From Planctomycetota bacterium (lineage in GTDB: Bacteria > Planctomycetota > UBA1135), in NCBI GenBank assembly GCA_029243845.1, contig JAQWRF010000351.1:1-7305 (forward strand): a stretch of DNA of 7,305 bases, in the 5' to 3' direction. Positions 1 to 5,533 of this stretch are shown piece after piece. Position 1 is the first letter of the stretch, and every line of letters begins with the position of its first letter. A program made the translations under genes and the position numbers. Below the pieces are notes generated by a model. That model was not told the origin of the DNA, made no database searches, and saw nothing but the letters and a program-made list of their open reading frames with translations.

Positions 1-123
1 TCGCAATTAATGAAACAATTCCCGAACCTGGTTGGAGTGGGACGCGTTGTGCTAGATGACCCCCTAGTAAAGGTTTTTGATCGTCAGGGCAAACCTATGG
101 CGCTAAAGAGCGATATCTTATAA
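1..123 (+). CDS. C-terminal end of an unidentified protein (5' truncated)
   Basis: An open frame enters from the left edge and gives 40 residues before TAA at 121-123. The visible tail contains VGVGRVVLDDPLVKVFDRQG and ends KSDIL. It is mixed hydrophobic and charged, with no membrane segment, and looks like the last beta-rich part of a soluble or extracytoplasmic domain. I do not recognise the family, and no catalytic motif is visible. The stop codon is followed at once, in the same frame, by the ATG of the next gene. The two are therefore probably co-transcribed, with the second read by reinitiation. Coding status is inferred from this abutting arrangement and from the protein-like composition. 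The start lies outside the window. Confidence 0.55.
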   Translation, partial: SQLMKQFPNLVGVGRVVLDDPLVKVFDRQGKPMALKSDIL

Positions 124-1104
124 ATGCAGCATCACTCAAGCTCGACGGACGGCACCTTTGGTTGGCGACTAGTTGAGTTGGCGTGCCTAGGGCTGTCGGC
201 AGTAGCTCCCGAGTTTATTTCGCCGACCCAGGCGTTGTTGGTGGCTTTAAGCATTGAGCTGCTGCGTGGCCACTCTGCAACAACGCGCCATGTTCTGGTG
301 TTATACGCGATAACATTCACGTTGCAAATGTTACGCGCCGACAGTTCATGGTGGCACGCCGCCATTCTTTGTGGCGCAGCAATCATTCTGTTACCTATTA
401 GTGAACGACATCCGAAGTTGCGCACCGCCGGCCTTTACTATTTGTGCATCACCGCTATCTTCGCAATCCTTAGCGCCACTGGCTTACAGCACGGCTTGCC
501 ATCCAGTAATTTATTTGCTTCTTTTGGTGTCGACCACGCATCGTCCGAGCAAACGATTTTATTAGGTAATCAAGTCAGCGCGGCATTCGCCAACACATGC
601 TTGCCGCTGCCGCACCACTTCGCGCCGTATCCACTTGATACCAGTCATGATATTCAGCAACAAGCTTTATTTGCATTAGCAATACTGCTTGCGCTCGCTG
701 TTGTCGCCACGCGTCGTGACTCAATAAAGATAACCGCCGCCGTCTTTGTTCTAACGGCAACTTGCTTCGCTTATTTCTCGCCACCGACCACCGCGCAAAT
801 ATGGATACCATCCGCAACAGAGGGGTGGATGGTTTTCGAGGTGCAAAGTGATGGTGGGGTGGTGGTGCGTGAAGCTGGCGCCGACGAAGGGCTACCTACG
901 ACAGATTTGGCAGTTATCGAGCGTCATCCTCTTGGCGTTCCAGTAGATACCGGCTCTACGCAATGGACACGTATGCTAGAATTGTGGTCTCTAGCGCGTT
1001 GCGAAGACGTAGCCGAGCATAACTCTCTGCATAACAGATATTTAGGCTCGATACGCTATTCGGTAGACGCCAACGGTTATCTTGTGATTGCGCCCTTGCC
1101 CTAA
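124..1104 (+). CDS. Unrecognised multi-pass membrane protein with a C-terminal soluble domain
   Basis: A 326-residue protein that I cannot assign to a family. By eye, hydrophobic stretches lie near residues 34-48, 55-70, 76-91, 102-119, 181-196 and 201-217, with a weaker one at 15-28. It is therefore likely an inner-membrane protein with about six or seven spans. Between the fifth and sixth clear spans is a polar loop (about 120-178) with four histidines (138, 164, 165, 175) and a cysteine (159). After the last span, about 100 residues (225-326) form a soluble, beta-rich tail. The next in-frame ATG is at residue 69, inside the membrane region, so the ATG directly after the upstream TAA is the sensible start. 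No clear Shine-Dalgarno sequence precedes it. The stop overlaps the putative rplM promoter. The multi-span layout invites comparison with exosortases, but I see no convincing catalytic Cys/Arg/His pattern. Confidence 0.75.
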   Translation: MQHHSSSTDGTFGWRLVELACLGLSAVAPEFISPTQALLVALSIELLRGHSATTRHVLVLYAITFTLQMLRADSSWWHAAILCGAAIILLPISERHPKLRTAGLYYLCITAIFAILSATGLQHGLPSSNLFASFGVDHASSEQTILLGNQVSAAFANTCLPLPHHFAPYPLDTSHDIQQQALFALAILLALAVVATRRDSIKITAAVFVLTATCFAYFSPPTTAQIWIPSATEGWMVFEVQSDGGVVVREAGADEGLPTTDLAVIERHPLGVPVDTGSTQWTRMLELWSLARCEDVAEHNSLHNRYLGSIRYSVDANGYLVIAPLP

Positions 1105-1124
1105 GCATAGTTTCGCACTACAAT
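1096..1124 (+). promoter_or_regulatory. Putative sigma70-type promoter of rplM-rpsI
   Basis: TTGCCC (1096-1101) and TACAAT (1119-1124) are separated by exactly 17 bases. They match the -35 consensus at 4 of 6 positions and the -10 consensus at 5 of 6. Transcription would start near 1131, giving a leader of about 34 bases that contains the hairpin at 1138-1154. The -35 box lies in the last codons of the upstream membrane-protein gene. The assignment is by motif only. Confidence 0.5.
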
Positions 1125-1137
1125 ATCCGACCCTAAT

Positions 1138-1154
1138 AAGCGGATGTCCCGCTT
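1138..1154 (+). promoter_or_regulatory. Small leader hairpin before rplM
   Basis: AAGCGG (1138-1143) and CCGCTT (1149-1154) are perfect reverse complements around a 5-base loop, and the 3' arm ends 10 bases before the rplM ATG. There is no following U-run, so it is not a terminator. Its position in the short leader of a ribosomal-protein operon fits a translational control or mRNA-stability element, but a 6-bp stem can also occur by chance. Confidence 0.35.
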
Positions 1155-1164
1155 CATCAGTTAG

Positions 1165-1611
1165 ATGCGTCCTACTACATCACATTTAAATTCAACAACC
1201 ATCGCCCGTGAGTGGCACATGGTTGACGCTGAAGGCGTTACTCTTGGTCACATGGCAACTAAAATTGCTATGGTACTCATGGGTAAGCACAAGCCTACAG
1301 TTTCCGAACATTATGATTGCGGCGATAACGTTATCGTTGTTAATGCAGCCAAGGTTCATGTCTCAGGCAACAAATCTGAGCAAAAAGCATATGTTCACCA
1401 CACAGGTTACCCTGGTGGTCAACGTTCTGTTCCATTTGCCAAGATACTTGATGAAAAGCCAGAAGAAATCGTAATTAAAGCTGTTAAGCGTATGATGCCA
1501 AAGAATAAGTTGGGCCGTCACATGCTAAGCAAACTACACGTTTATGGTGGTGCCGAGCATCCTCATGCAGCGCAGCAACCACAAGCTTTAAGCATTCAAT
1601 CTAAGAATTAA
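1165..1611 (+). CDS. rplM: 50S ribosomal protein L13
   Basis: L13 is an early-assembly protein of the large ribosomal subunit that binds 23S rRNA. The 148 residues align along the whole family. The N-terminal W-x-x-x-DA motif is followed by a TLGHMATKIA segment, GKHKP, the CGDNVIVVNA core, HHTGYPGGQ, the AVKRMMPKNKLGR segment and the C-terminal LHVYGGAEHPHAAQQPQ. The length is close to the usual 140-150. Two normally conserved spots differ: the Arg of LGR is His (LGH), and the family GMLP reads RMMP. The start is ATG 1165, with no purine-rich ribosome-binding site in front of it. The next gene, rpsI, begins 9 bases after the stop, the near-universal L13-S9 pairing. The promoter and hairpin upstream probably control both genes. 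Confidence 0.97.
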   Translation: MRPTTSHLNSTTIAREWHMVDAEGVTLGHMATKIAMVLMGKHKPTVSEHYDCGDNVIVVNAAKVHVSGNKSEQKAYVHHTGYPGGQRSVPFAKILDEKPEEIVIKAVKRMMPKNKLGRHMLSKLHVYGGAEHPHAAQQPQALSIQSKN

Positions 1612-1620
1612 ACAATAAAG

Positions 1621-2112
1621 ATGACTGAAAATACAATAACCCCAACCGAAGAAGTCACAGTAGATATTGCTGTAGAAGAAATTCCTCAGGTTGACCCTAC
1701 AGGTCGCACCGGCGATGCAGCCGCCAACGGTTTTTACTGGGGCACTGGCCGTCGTAAAAACGCTGTAGCTCGTGTTCGCATCCGTCCTGGCAAAGGCGAA
1801 GTCGTCGTAAATGGCAAGCCACTTGACGTGTACTTTGACCGTGCAGTCGATCACACGGAAGCGCTTTCACCATTGGTAACACTTAAGTCGTTAAAGAAAG
1901 TCGACGTTTTTGTTAACACTCATGGTGGCGGAATGACTGGCCAAGCTGGTGCCATCCGCATGGGGCTTGCACGCGCATTGTTCGTCTGCTACCCAGATTC
2001 ACATGGTTTGCTTGCTGCAGCCGATCACTTCACACGTGACTCGCGAATGGTCGAGCGTAAGAAGTACGGTCGTCACAAGGCTCGTCGTGGACATCAGTGG
2101 GGCAAGCGCTAA
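1621..2112 (+). CDS. rpsI: 30S ribosomal protein S9 with an N-terminal extension
   Basis: S9 is a small-subunit protein whose basic C-terminal tail reaches the P-site tRNA in the decoding region. The canonical domain starts near residue 38 with FYWGTGRRKNAVARVRIRPG, then VVNGKPLDVYF, the GGGMTGQAGAIRMGLARAL core and a basic tail that ends WGKR, like the usual SKR end. The protein is 163 residues, against about 130 in most bacteria. The excess is a roughly 37-residue acidic, Thr/Val/Glu-rich leader (residues 1-37). The ATG at 1621, 9 bases after the rplM stop, opens this extension. No ATG or GTG closer to the core was evident, so the extension is probably translated. No strong ribosome-binding site is seen. 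A strong terminator follows the stop. Confidence 0.97.
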   Translation: MTENTITPTEEVTVDIAVEEIPQVDPTGRTGDAAANGFYWGTGRRKNAVARVRIRPGKGEVVVNGKPLDVYFDRAVDHTEALSPLVTLKSLKKVDVFVNTHGGGMTGQAGAIRMGLARALFVCYPDSHGLLAAADHFTRDSRMVERKKYGRHKARRGHQWGKR

Positions 2113-2131
2113 ACCGCTTATTTCCGCTCTC

Positions 2132-2168
2132 AAAACAAGGTTGGCTTTTTCGCCAACCTTGTTTTTTT
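2132..2168 (+). terminator. Intrinsic terminator after rpsI
   Basis: A perfect 14-bp stem (2132-2145 paired with 2152-2165, core ACAAGGTTGGC) surrounds a 6-base loop (TTTTTC). The descending arm runs into a T-rich tract ending at 2168. It begins 20 bases after the rpsI stop, so it closes the rplM-rpsI transcript and separates it from yebC. Confidence 0.92.
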
Positions 2169-2179
2169 ATTCCCTACGC

Positions 2180-2208
2180 TTGGGATTGGTCGCAGGTTGT
2201 TGTATTCT
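2180..2208 (+). promoter_or_regulatory. Possible promoter of yebC
   Basis: TTGGGA (2180-2185) and TATTCT (2203-2208) are spaced by 17 bases, each matching the sigma70 consensus at 4 of 6 positions. Because a strong terminator lies just upstream, yebC needs its own promoter somewhere in 2166-2227. Transcription from this one would start near 2215, leaving a leader of only about 13 bases. Confidence 0.4.
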
Positions 2209-2227
2209 AGGGGCGGTAAATAACGAC

Positions 2228-2956
2228 ATGGCAGGACACTCACACTGGGCAAACATTCAACGCACTAAGTCTAAAGAAGACGCAAAGCGTGGTAAAGTAT
2301 TTTCGAAATGGGCGAAGCACCTTATGGCTGCGGCGCGTGAAGGCGGGAGCGATCCGGCGATGAACCTCAAATTGCGTTATGCCGTTGACCATGCCAAGGC
2401 TGATAACATGCCTAAAGATTCTATTGAGCGTGCCATCAAAAAAGGCGCCGGAGAGCTTGAGGGGCAGGTCCTTGAAGAGGTAATGTACGAAGGCTACGCT
2501 CCGGGTGGTGTAGCAGTAATGATTGAAACTCTGACGGATAACCGTAATCGCACCGCACCCATCGTGCGTGCAGCGATGTCGAAGCGTGGCGGCTCGATTG
2601 CGAATAATGGCACGGTAAGTTATATGTTCCATCGCAAAGCCGTGTTTGCGTTAAGCCGCGAGGGCGTCGACGAAGAACAGCTCCTAGAAGTGGCACTTGA
2701 AAATGGTGCCGAAGATGTCATGACAGACCAAGAAGAGATCTTTGGCGTCGAAGGCCCCACCGAATCATTCATGGAGTTAACCCAAGCCTTTGAGGCTGCT
2801 GGTTATAAGGTTTTAGACGCAGCGTTGCGTTATATTCCTGACAACTACGTTGCTGTTGACGAGCCCACAGCTAATTCTTTAGAAGCCATCATCGATTTAC
2901 TCGAAGACGACGACGATATCCAGGCCGTTCACCATAACGCCGAATTCCCATCATGA
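2228..2956 (+). CDS. yebC: YebC/TACO1-family ribosome-associated translation factor
   Basis: This 242-residue protein has the usual family length and shows the family's order of motifs. It opens MAGHSHWANIQ, continues with DAKRGKVFSKW and AAREGGSDP, then NMPKDSIERAIKKG, YEGYAPGGVAVMIE and TLTDNRNRT, and ends in an acidic C-terminal helix region (EAIIDLLEDDDD). Family knowledge: the mitochondrial homologue TACO1 activates translation, and bacterial YebC proteins are reported to help ribosomes at difficult proline-rich stretches. Older annotations call them transcriptional regulators. The frame is open upstream to at least 1949, but that stretch overlaps rpsI and crosses the terminator stem, so ATG 2228, which yields the conserved N-terminus, is the true start. 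Here it follows the L13-S9 operon and has no ruvC or ruvAB neighbours in view. Its TGA overlaps the next ATG. Confidence 0.96.
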   Translation: MAGHSHWANIQRTKSKEDAKRGKVFSKWAKHLMAAAREGGSDPAMNLKLRYAVDHAKADNMPKDSIERAIKKGAGELEGQVLEEVMYEGYAPGGVAVMIETLTDNRNRTAPIVRAAMSKRGGSIANNGTVSYMFHRKAVFALSREGVDEEQLLEVALENGAEDVMTDQEEIFGVEGPTESFMELTQAFEAAGYKVLDAALRYIPDNYVAVDEPTANSLEAIIDLLEDDDDIQAVHHNAEFPS

Positions 2957-3873
2957 AAACCCCAACACGCCCACTGTTCGTTTTGTCCGCTAATGCTGAT
3001 GTCATCGCTGCTTGTAACGAGGCGGCTGATCTCGCTGGCGCTGCCGTTGCTAGCGTGAGTGTTTGTGACGCGCTCTCTAAGTTAGAAGGCGGTAACTTTG
3101 ATGGGCTGGTAGTCGTCGACCCGGCGTTTATGGCACCTCTTTCGATTCACGAGTTTACTTTGAACTTCTTGCGCGAACATCGCGCTTTGTTGTTCCTTTT
3201 GACTCCAGGCGATGCGCATCACGCCGACGGCTTAGCGCGTTTCGTTGGTGCTCAAGCAGCTATCGCTATGCCTGTAGACGCTGCGAACCTTGCCGACCAC
3301 TTGGCTTCACCGTTTGGCGCACCTACGGCATTACGCCCTGATCCTTTGCCGACTGCCGATACTACGGCTTTGTCTGAATCGCTAAACGAGATACTCAAGG
3401 GCCGCGAGCCACAATCGCGCGAGCGTTTTCTAGAAGCAGTAGCCGATTCAGAAACGGGTTTGCATACTCCTGAATTCTGGCAGCACCGTCTCGAAGAAGA
3501 GTTCAAGCGTTCTGCTCGATTTAGATTTCCATTGGGCTTAGCGGCTTTCAGCTGGGAAGGCGAGATCAGTCAAGATGTACTCCTCGAACTTTCAGGTTTG
3601 TTGTTGCTCGATACACGTGATGTTGATGTAGCTGCACATGTTGCTGACCATTCTTTAGTTGCGATGTTACCGCACACCGGCCCTGAAGGCACGCGGATGT
3701 TCGCGGAACGCGTTATGAAGTCCATCGCAGAGCACAACCTGGTCGATTTGCTCGGCGAGTCTCTCGAAATGATTTCAGCTACTGCAGTGGCACCCGATGC
3801 GTCATTAGTAAACTCGAATGCGTTTTTGGCGCAAGTGCTTCCTAGCCAAGATAGCCTCGAGCTCGAACTCTAA
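2953..3873 (+). CDS. Degenerate receiver plus degenerate GGDEF-domain protein
   Basis: The 306-residue product has two recognisable but eroded halves. Residues 1-115 resemble a CheY-like receiver. A beta strand (LFVLSAN) lacks the usual paired acidic residues. The segment FDGLVVVDPAFM places Asp56 at the phosphoacceptor position, LLT (Thr84) fits the conserved Thr/Ser, and the conserved Lys-Pro is Met-Pro (107-108). After a linker, residues 161-265 follow the GGDEF fold: DSETGLHTPEFW resembles the D-x-LTGL-x-NR-x-x-F start, then FKRSARFRFPLGL, then a strand-turn-strand. The GG(D/E)EF signature is replaced by VADHS (230-234), followed by LVAMLPHT. Diguanylate cyclase activity is therefore unlikely, and a sensing or protein-binding role is more plausible (inference). 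ATG 2953 overlaps the yebC stop by 4 bases (ATGA), which suggests coupled translation. There is no signal peptide, so it should be cytoplasmic. Confidence 0.8.
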   Translation: MKTPTRPLFVLSANADVIAACNEAADLAGAAVASVSVCDALSKLEGGNFDGLVVVDPAFMAPLSIHEFTLNFLREHRALLFLLTPGDAHHADGLARFVGAQAAIAMPVDAANLADHLASPFGAPTALRPDPLPTADTTALSESLNEILKGREPQSRERFLEAVADSETGLHTPEFWQHRLEEEFKRSARFRFPLGLAAFSWEGEISQDVLLELSGLLLLDTRDVDVAAHVADHSLVAMLPHTGPEGTRMFAERVMKSIAEHNLVDLLGESLEMISATAVAPDASLVNSNAFLAQVLPSQDSLELEL

Positions 3874-4469
3874 GACTGCGGCGCTTCGATAAAGTCGGCT
3901 ATTTTCCATTCACTAGCGATAGTAAATGAAGAGAGCTGTTCGTTGTCAGGCAAGCTACGAATGATTGGATCGCTGATGTCAACGATTAAGCGTTTGCCTT
4001 TAGCGTCAATAAAGTTACGCGGTGCAAAATCAATCTGTGCACCGAAGCTTCCCTCGCCCGACTCTAGCGAGAAATAATGTTGTGCGACGCAAACCGTGCC
4101 AATAATTCGGCTATCGTTGTATCCCCACCAAATCAAAACTTTTCCGTCGCTAAGAGTTTCGCTAGACATCACTTCTAGCTCAAAGGCATATTTGCGCGTG
4201 CTACCAAGTTGCTCATCAAGCTGCGGACGGCTAATCAGGTAGGCATCGAAGGTGGCGCCGTAATTGCGTTTTAGCTCGCGCGCAAAGCAAGTATATTCGG
4301 CCTGGGCTGCGTCGTTCGACAGAGCGGCGAAGAAACTTTTAGCGCATTTTTCGGCTGAACTGAAGTCTGGGCGCTCGACTAAAGCCTGCGCTGCTTGTGG
4401 GCATGATTGACACGCAGACAAGAAAAGAGCAACTAAGCTCAGTAGAAGGGTAGGCAGAGGGGCTCGCAC
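3870..4469 (-). CDS. Small uncharacterised lipoprotein
   Basis: This is a 199-residue minus-strand protein with a textbook lipoprotein signal: Arg2, a hydrophobic stretch (LLLSLVALF) and lipobox LSAC, giving a lipidated Cys20. It should therefore be anchored to a membrane facing the periplasm or outside. The mature part is mixed alpha and beta with three further cysteines (42, 61, 127) plus Cys23 next to the anchor. The early region (FSSAEKCAKSFFAALSND) looks like the first helix of an NTF2-like or DUF4878-type fold, but this is only a resemblance. I do not recognise the family. The start is GTG at 4467-4469. The frame meets a stop 30 bases upstream with no ATG, GTG or TTG between, so the start is well fixed. 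The gene lies head-to-head with the DUF1573 operon (23 bases between starts) and its 3' end overlaps the preceding gene by 4 bases. Confidence 0.8.
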   Translation of the reverse strand: MRAPLPTLLLSLVALFLSACQSCPQAAQALVERPDFSSAEKCAKSFFAALSNDAAQAEYTCFARELKRNYGATFDAYLISRPQLDEQLGSTRKYAFELEVMSSETLSDGKVLIWWGYNDSRIIGTVCVAQHYFSLESGEGSFGAQIDFAPRNFIDAKGKRLIVDISDPIIRSLPDNEQLSSFTIASEWKIADFIEAPQS

Positions 4470-4480
4470 TCTTTTATATT
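4451..4480 (+). promoter_or_regulatory. Weak candidate promoter for the DUF1573-ATPase operon
   Basis: TAGGCA (4451-4456, 4 of 6 to consensus) and TATATT (4475-4480, 5 of 6) are spaced by 18 bases. Transcription would begin near 4487, leaving a leader of about 6 bases, so the message would be almost leaderless. The -35 part lies inside the signal-peptide codons of the divergent lipoprotein gene. I found no convincing promoter for that gene in the other direction. Confidence 0.3.
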
Positions 4481-4492
4481 GGTGTATTCCAC

Positions 4493-5533
4493 ATGCTTAA
4501 GCAATCCCTTTACAGCAAACTCTTAACATCCGCTTTATTGCTGATGCCGCTCGCATGCAGTCCACCGCCTGCGCAATCTAGTGATTTGCAGTTCGGCAAC
4601 ACTTTGCAGTCGCTTGGCACTTTATGGGCTGGAGAGCGCGTGACTCTTCGCTTTGATTTCATCAACCACCGCGATGTGGCCGCGATAATCAGCCGTATAG
4701 AGACGAAATGCGGATGTCTTAGCCCCCGCGTATTTGTAGATGGCAAGCAGCGTAACCTTCCGGTGTCACTAAATGCCGGCGAATCTGGCTACGTCGAAGT
4801 CGAGTTTGATACGGCGGGCTTTAAAGGCACAAAAGAAACCGGCGCGAATATTTACGTGTTGGGCTCTCAGCAACCCATATCGCTCGACGTTAGTGCCTTT
4901 CTCCGCAGTTGGTTCAGTCAGCAGCCATCACGTATCGTTTTTGACGAAAGCGATGGCTTGAGTGAACAACGCATGACAGTGGAGTTTACTGGGCAACAAC
5001 CCTTTGTCTTTAGTGAGGTAATCTCAGTCTCTCCACCTTTGCAAGTTCATTTAATTGCTGGTGCGCAGCCATCGGTCACGCAAAGTGTCGAATTAGTCTT
5101 GCCGCCACAGTCAAGGCAAGGCACGCAAACTGCCACCTTCAGTCTTCTCAGTGACTACGATGGCTTTCGTACCGTATCGATGGTGCGTTACTCGACCACG
5201 CCGCCAATCTTTACGGTGCCAAATGGCAAGTTATTGCTTGGCGAGGTGCCCGCTGCAATGGCGAGTTTTGCTGCAGTAGACGTTGGCGCAAATACCGGAA
5301 CACTTGAGATGGTGGGGGCTGTTATTGATGGCATCGAAGTGAGCTCCGTACGCATTCAAGAACTAGAAGATGGCAAGCGCTTTCGAATTCAGTTGTCCAT
5401 TACTCCGCCGACCGATGGTGGGGCTTTTGCTGGCGAGTTGGTTATTGATTTAATTCACCACTTTGATGGGAAAACAGTGCCCGTAAGCCGTAAGATTCAA
5501 GTATTCGGTGTTTCACCCACCACCCATTTGTAA
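4493..5533 (+). CDS. DUF1573-domain exported protein, probable lipoprotein (first of a tandem pair)
   Basis: A 346-residue exported protein. The signal region is a basic start, a hydrophobic stretch and PLAC with Cys22. The -3 residue is Pro, so the lipobox is imperfect. Residues 35-135 form a DUF1573 domain, an Ig-like ASH/MSP-type fold: LGTLWAGERVTLRFDFINHR, then IETKCGC with the signature Cys-Gly-Cys at 73-75, then NAGESGYVEVEFDT. Two further Ig-like repeats seem to follow, one starting at QQPSRIVFDE (about 143) and one at FTVPNGKLLLGEVP (about 240). DUF1573 has no established biochemical role. ATG 4493 has no Shine-Dalgarno sequence, but it directly precedes the signal peptide and no better start is seen. 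The stop overlaps the next start by 1 base (TAATG). The gene is a diverged paralogue of its downstream neighbour. Confidence 0.87.
   Translation: MLKQSLYSKLLTSALLLMPLACSPPPAQSSDLQFGNTLQSLGTLWAGERVTLRFDFINHRDVAAIISRIETKCGCLSPRVFVDGKQRNLPVSLNAGESGYVEVEFDTAGFKGTKETGANIYVLGSQQPISLDVSAFLRSWFSQQPSRIVFDESDGLSEQRMTVEFTGQQPFVFSEVISVSPPLQVHLIAGAQPSVTQSVELVLPPQSRQGTQTATFSLLSDYDGFRTVSMVRYSTTPPIFTVPNGKLLLGEVPAAMASFAAVDVGANTGTLEMVGAVIDGIEVSSVRIQELEDGKRFRIQLSITPPTDGGAFAGELVIDLIHHFDGKTVPVSRKIQVFGVSPTTHL

Noticed and set aside
101..112. CGCT-loop-AGCG mini hairpin before the first ATG
   Set aside because: A 4-bp stem inside coding sequence is expected by chance and has no supporting context.
132..817. Minus-strand and other-frame open frames over the membrane protein gene
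   Set aside because: These are short, low-complexity or Arg/Ser-rich shadows of the + strand gene, with no family resemblance.
124..1104. Exosortase or archaeosortase identity for the membrane protein
   Set aside because: Multiple spans and a lone Cys (159) suggested it, but no convincing catalytic Cys-Arg-His arrangement is visible.
1208..1882. Alternative frames across rplM and rpsI
   Set aside because: The ribosomal proteins match their families throughout, so the overlapping frames are chance.
1949..2227. Upstream 93-codon open extension of yebC
   Set aside because: It overlaps rpsI out of frame, reads through the terminator stem, and lacks YebC similarity. The conserved N-terminus begins at 2228.
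3857..3866. Palindrome TCGAGCTCGA as an operator or terminator
   Set aside because: It encodes part of a repetitive LELEL tail and lacks a U-tract. The palindromic look follows from the Leu-Glu codon repeat.
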